Assembly: GCA_041658125.1 (NCBI GenBank)
Contig: JBBAAS010000010.1
Span: 1 to 25,693 of the forward strand
DNA length: 25,693 nucleotides
Reading direction: 5' to 3'
Source: JBBAAS01 sp041658125
GTDB taxonomy: Bacteria > Patescibacteriota > Microgenomatia > UBA12405
The position numbers and the translations under genes were made by a program. Under the pieces are notes generated by a model. It worked only from the letters and a program-made list of their open reading frames with translations, was not told the origin of the DNA and did not search any database. This document shows, in pieces, positions 22,348 to 25,693 of the stretch (the first letter of the stretch is position 1; each line of letters opens with the position of its first letter).

Positions 22348-24747
22348 TTAAGTAAAAATCCGTTGATAAATTTGCAAATAGTGATCGGCAGGAATAAATT
22401 TGATGTCTTTTTTGACTTCGGCGGGAATCTCGACTAAAGATTTTTTGTTATCGACGGGAATAAAAATAGTTTTGAGGCCGGCACGGTGAGCGGCAATAGA
22501 TTTTTCCTTGAGACCGCCAATTTCCAGCACATTACCCCGAAGAGTAATTTCGCCGGTCATACCGATATCGCGGGGAATGGCAATGCCTTTGAGGGCAGAA
22601 ATTAGGGCAGTAGTTATAGCACAGCCAGCTGAAGGACCGTCTTTGGGGGTAGCGCCTTCGGGAACATGAATATGGATATCGATTTTGTGAAAATCCTTTT
22701 TAATACTAAAATTATCAGCCTGACTACGGACAAAAGAGAGGGCGGCGTGGCAGGATTCTTTCATAACCATACCAAGCTTACCGGTAAGAAGTAACCGGCC
22801 TCTGCCGGGCATAACCGTAACTTCGATAAAGAGGATATCACCGCCGACCGAGGTCCAGGCAAGGCCGGTACTTTGGCCAATTTCGTCTTTTTTGCTTTTT
22901 AATTGGGAGGTAAACTTTTCCGGACCCAAAAACTTGTTGAGTGTTGATTTTTGGTTGAGGTCAATTTGTTTGATTTTAGAGGTGACGATTTTTTTGGCAA
23001 CTTTTCTAAACAAGGAAGCAATGACTCTTTCCAAACCCCGGACACCGGCTTCACGGGTATATTTGTCGATAATATATTTTAGAGTAATATCCTTAATTTC
23101 GGCAATATCGGTCGGCTTAAGACCATTAGCTAAAAGTTCTTTTTTGATTAAATATTTTTTGGCGATATGAAATTTTTCCTCTTGGGTATAGCCGGAAAAG
23201 TAAATGATTTCCAAACGGTCGCGTAAGGGGCCGGGAATGGTAGAAACATCGTTGCCGGTGAGAATAAAAAAGACTTTGGAAAGATCGATGGGAAAATCAA
23301 GATAGTGATCCTGAAATTCACGGTTTTGTTCCGGGTCAAGAGTTTCCAGTAAGGCAGAGGAAGGATCACCACGATAATCAGCACCGATTTTATCAACTTC
23401 ATCGAGCATAAAAACCGGATTCATGGATTTGGCATCCTTGAGACCCTTAACAATACGGCCCGGCATTGAGCCAACATAAGTACGGCGGTGACCACGGATT
23501 TCGGCCTCGTCACGGATACCGCCCAAAGAAGCACGGATAAACTCCCGGCCCAAAGCGTTGGCGATAGAGTGACCGATAGAGGTTTTACCGACTCCGGGAG
23601 GACCGATAAAACAAAGAATGTTGGCGGTCGAGGTGGTATCTTTGCAAGCGCTTTTGATTTTGATTTTTTCCTTAAGAGTTAAAACAGCCAAATATTCAAG
23701 AATTCTATCTTTGGCATCCTTGAGCCCATAGTGATCGTTGTCAAGAATTTTTTTAGCTTTGGAAAGCTTGACATTATTGGGACTATATTTGCCCCAAGGG
23801 AGTTCAGCTACCGTTTCCAGATAGGTACGAATATAGCTGGATTCAGGAGCCATAGCACCCATTTCCAAAAGACGGCCAAGCTCACGGAGCATCTTTTTTT
23901 TGATGGTCTTGGGCATGGCAGATTTTTTGATTTTAGAACCCAAGTCGCCAAATTCACCGGCTTCATGATCACCCAATTTTTTCAGTTCCTTTTCAATTTG
24001 TCGCTTACGTTCCTCCAAAACATTTCTTTTCATGCCGACATTAAATTTTTCCTGGGTTTTTTCTTCAATTGATCGTTCGAGCTCGGCGACTTTCATTTCC
24101 CGAATTAAAAGCTCGGTGGCGGCTTTAAGCCGTTGACTGATCAAAAGAGTTTCCAGAAGGGTTTGTTTTTCGTTAATTTTGGCGTTAACGGTAAAACAAA
24201 CCTGATCGGCCAGGTCACTACTGGAAACACCGGTAGAAAGTTGCATCATGGCCGGCAAGTCAAACTGACGACCGAGGGAAAAAGCTTTTTTGAGTTCACT
24301 TAACAAAGCTTCGGCAGACTGTTGAATATCGGTGGCCGACTCGGTGATAATCGGCAAGTCGACAAACTCAACCATTAAAAATGGTTCGATTTGGGCAATA
24401 TTAACGATATTCACCCGGGAAATACCGCGGACAATAGCATGGAGACTACCGTCGGTATGTAAAATGTGTTCAATTCTGGCCAAAACACCAACAGTGTAGA
24501 GGTCGCTGATAAGCGGTTTTTCGGTTTTGGAATTTTGTTGAGCGGTGATGATGACTAATTTGTTGGTATTGTCATAGGCGTGAAGTAACGAATTCATCGA
24601 TTCTTTACGGCCAAAGAAAAGCGAGGTTTCAACCGAAGGAAATAAAACAACATTGCGCAGAGGGATTAGAGGAAGAATTTTTCTGATCGGCTCCAGAGTT
24701 TTTCCCGGAGGTAATTGGATTGGAGAAGACTGGTCATTTTCGGGCAT
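22348..24747 (-). CDS. lon: Lon ATP-dependent protease (LonA)
   Basis: The 799-residue AAA+ protease degrades misfolded and regulatory proteins in the cytoplasm. The N-terminal LAN substrate-recognition domain starts at LPLIPLRNVVLFPSVETSLF. A coiled-coil follows (LERSIEEKTQEKFNVG...). The AAA+ module has Walker A FIGPPGVGKTSIG and Walker B PVFMLDEVDKIG. The Ser-Lys protease domain shows HVPEGATPKDGPSAG with the catalytic Ser, and GGLKEKSIAAHRAG with the catalytic Lys. ATG 24747 (MPENDQSSPIQ) is chosen: it lies seven bases after a -35/-10 promoter, while the longer reading to 24882 would run through that promoter into era. A CIRCE-like operator overlaps the promoter, so heat-shock control by HrcA is likely. 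Confidence 0.96.
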   Translation of the reverse strand: MPENDQSSPIQLPPGKTLEPIRKILPLIPLRNVVLFPSVETSLFFGRKESMNSLLHAYDNTNKLVIITAQQNSKTEKPLISDLYTVGVLARIEHILHTDGSLHAIVRGISRVNIVNIAQIEPFLMVEFVDLPIITESATDIQQSAEALLSELKKAFSLGRQFDLPAMMQLSTGVSSSDLADQVCFTVNAKINEKQTLLETLLISQRLKAATELLIREMKVAELERSIEEKTQEKFNVGMKRNVLEERKRQIEKELKKLGDHEAGEFGDLGSKIKKSAMPKTIKKKMLRELGRLLEMGAMAPESSYIRTYLETVAELPWGKYSPNNVKLSKAKKILDNDHYGLKDAKDRILEYLAVLTLKEKIKIKSACKDTTSTANILCFIGPPGVGKTSIGHSIANALGREFIRASLGGIRDEAEIRGHRRTYVGSMPGRIVKGLKDAKSMNPVFMLDEVDKIGADYRGDPSSALLETLDPEQNREFQDHYLDFPIDLSKVFFILTGNDVSTIPGPLRDRLEIIYFSGYTQEEKFHIAKKYLIKKELLANGLKPTDIAEIKDITLKYIIDKYTREAGVRGLERVIASLFRKVAKKIVTSKIKQIDLNQKSTLNKFLGPEKFTSQLKSKKDEIGQSTGLAWTSVGGDILFIEVTVMPGRGRLLLTGKLGMVMKESCHAALSFVRSQADNFSIKKDFHKIDIHIHVPEGATPKDGPSAGCAITTALISALKGIAIPRDIGMTGEITLRGNVLEIGGLKEKSIAAHRAGLKTIFIPVDNKKSLVEIPAEVKKDIKFIPADHYLQIYQRIFT

Positions 24748-24749
24748 GA

Positions 24750-24776
24750 TTAGCAGTCTAACACCATGTTTGCTAA
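24750..24776 (-). promoter_or_regulatory. CIRCE-like HrcA operator in the lon promoter
   Basis: On the minus strand TTAGCAAAC, nine bases, then GACTGCTAA. The CIRCE consensus is TTAGCACTC-N9-GAGTGCTAA: 15 of 18 defined positions match, including both outer TTAGCA/TGCTAA arms at exact spacing. It overlaps the spacer, the -10 and the predicted transcription start of lon, the position expected for a repressor site. Confidence 0.75.
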
Positions 24777-24783
24777 GTGTCAA
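24755..24783 (-). promoter_or_regulatory. lon promoter (TTGACA, 17 bp, TAGACT)
   Basis: A perfect -35 TTGACA (24783 to 24778), a 17-base spacer and TAGACT (24760 to 24755) preceded by TGT, so also an extended -10. It ends seven bases before ATG 24747, predicting a leaderless or nearly leaderless mRNA. Confidence 0.7.
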
Positions 24784-24802
24784 CCCAGAAATTTGGATAG
24801 GG

Positions 24803-24808
24803 TAAAAT
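24803..24808 (+). promoter_or_regulatory. Putative -10 of era
   Basis: TAAAAT (5/6) ends seven bases before ATG 24816. A -35-like GTGTCA (24777-24782) is 20 bases upstream, a long spacer, and coincides with the divergent lon -35. HrcA bound at the lon operator could therefore also affect era. Confidence 0.4.
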
Positions 24809-24815
24809 ATAAACA

Positions 24816-25693
24816 ATGAAATACGGAAGAGTAGTGGTAGTCGGTAGGCCAAATACCGGAAAATCAACTTTGCTAAATGCAATTATGGGCCAAAAAGTGG
24901 CGATAACTTCTCCCCTACCCCAGACAACCAGAAAAAGCCAAAGGGTCGTTTATAGCGAAGAAAGAGGCAAAATAGTTTTTTCCGATACTCCGGGAATAAT
25001 TGATAAGGTTGAAGATTTGGTGGGAAAAATGATCAATACCCAAGCTCCAAAGGAAATGAACCGGGCCGACGTTTTGGTGTGTTTAGTTGACATCTCCCGA
25101 CCAAAAAATGAAGAAGAAAATAAACTGATTGGTTTAGTCAGAAAATCACCGGCTAAAAAAATTTTAGTCTATAACAAAATTGACCAAGCCATTGGCAGTA
25201 AAGATCATTTGCCTGATTATAATTATTTGGAAGAAGAATTTGACCGAACAATTAGTATTAGTGCTATTAAGGAAAAAAATGTAAAAGGATTAATTACAAT
25301 GATTTTTGATTTATTGTCAGAAGGAAACAGCAATAATGCCAAAGAAGAAGCCGAAACCGTTTTAAGTGAAGGCAAGCCGATGATGGGAATGGATTCAAAA
25401 GAATATATTTCCGAAATTATCAGAGAAAAAACGTATTTGTTTTTGAGAAGAGAAGTCCCTTATTCAATTAAAGTAGTTGTAGACGAGGTAGTTGATAAAC
25501 ATAAAATTATGGTGATTAAGGCAACTATTTTTACCACTTACGACCGATATAAAAAAATGATTATCGGAATGGGCGGAAAGAAAATCAAAGAAATCGGCTA
25601 TAACGCCAGAAAAGAGTTGGAATTGATGTCGGAAAGGAAAGTTTATTTGGAATTGACGGTAAAAGTAGACAAGCACTGGCCGGAAGAGTTTAA
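24816..25693 (+). CDS. era: GTPase Era, 3' end cut by the window
   Basis: 292 codons are visible and the frame is open at the window end. Era is an essential GTPase that binds 16S rRNA and helps 30S subunit maturation. The GTPase motifs appear in order: G1 GRPNTGKST near the N-terminus, G2 in the QTTRKSQR region, G3 DTPG, G4 NKID and G5 SISAI. The C-terminal KH domain is present (IIGMGGKKIKEIGYNARKEL, VYLELTVKVDKHW), preceded by the linker EIIREKTYLFLRREVPYS. At about 300 residues for the family, only a handful are missing. The gene is divergent from lon, with 68 bases between their start codons. Confidence 0.95.
   Translation, partial: MKYGRVVVVGRPNTGKSTLLNAIMGQKVAITSPLPQTTRKSQRVVYSEERGKIVFSDTPGIIDKVEDLVGKMINTQAPKEMNRADVLVCLVDISRPKNEEENKLIGLVRKSPAKKILVYNKIDQAIGSKDHLPDYNYLEEEFDRTISISAIKEKNVKGLITMIFDLLSEGNSNNAKEEAETVLSEGKPMMGMDSKEYISEIIREKTYLFLRREVPYSIKVVVDEVVDKHKIMVIKATIFTTYDRYKKMIIGMGGKKIKEIGYNARKELELMSERKVYLELTVKVDKHWPEEF

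Noticed and set aside
24748..24882. Possible 45-residue N-terminal extension of Lon
   Set aside because: It would run through the lon promoter and CIRCE-like site and into era, has no family similarity, and ATG 24747 fits the LAN domain and promoter spacing.
1..25693. CRISPR arrays, insertion sequences, prophage genes, rRNA, selenocysteine or recoded stop codons
   Set aside because: No regularly spaced repeats, transposase or phage genes, or rRNA segments were seen; UGA ends several complete genes at conserved positions, so it is a true stop.

Overview
The window is a compact, moderately AT-rich bacterial chromosome segment, most likely from a Candidate Phyla Radiation (Patescibacteria) member, probably Microgenomates-like. 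The signs are archaeal/eukaryotic-type TyrRS in a bacterial gene set, minimal-domain versions of UvrC and of the RSH stringent-response protein, very tight packing with overlapping gene ends, and -10 boxes sitting almost on the start codons. UGA is used as a stop, so there is no sign of UGA recoding. The lineage is an inference from gene content, not a measured placement.

Layout. 1-290: 3' end of an RSH (RelA/SpoT) gene ending just after its TGS domain. 304-1389: tyrS. 1375-8006: the complete nucleotide-excision-repair set on the minus strand, as uvrB plus an HD hydrolase (ATGA-coupled) and uvrA plus a short uvrC. 8023-8702: two small unknown genes. 8712-11925: a plus-strand operon comM, yraN, dprA and an unknown basic protein, which is the DNA-uptake/recombination module. 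11903-14703: minus-strand pair of a GT-C-like membrane protein and a large unknown protein. 14737-16565: tRNA-Glu(CUC), a purD-like ATP-grasp gene and an MGMT-type alkyltransferase domain. 16562-17698: a radical SAM protein of the DNA-repair-associated type, divergent from an MFS transporter (17704-18894). 18907-20277: phosphomannomutase/phosphoglucomutase, divergent from a small unknown gene and then argS (20624-22345). 22348-24783: lon, divergent from era (24816 to the window end, 3' truncated).

The common theme is genome maintenance (UvrABC, ComM/DprA/YraN, alkyltransferase, radical SAM repair protein, Lon) mixed with translation and stress functions (TyrRS, ArgRS, tRNA-Glu, Era, RSH). No insertion sequence, prophage, CRISPR array or rRNA was seen. 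There is no gene-free stretch longer than about 170 bases.

The most notable signals are these. (1) A repeated promoter design places the -10 hexamer 5-7 bases before the start codon, implying leaderless mRNAs for most promoter-proximal genes; uvrA is the clear exception, with a leader and a strong Shine-Dalgarno. (2) A near-consensus CIRCE (HrcA) operator overlaps the lon promoter. (3) The radical SAM gene has a good promoter and an intact N-terminal domain but no ATG/GTG/TTG start; the promoter spacing points to an AUC (or AUU) start. (4) Two repeat-like DNA elements, one a 28-base perfect palindrome, lie in frame inside uvrA and argS.
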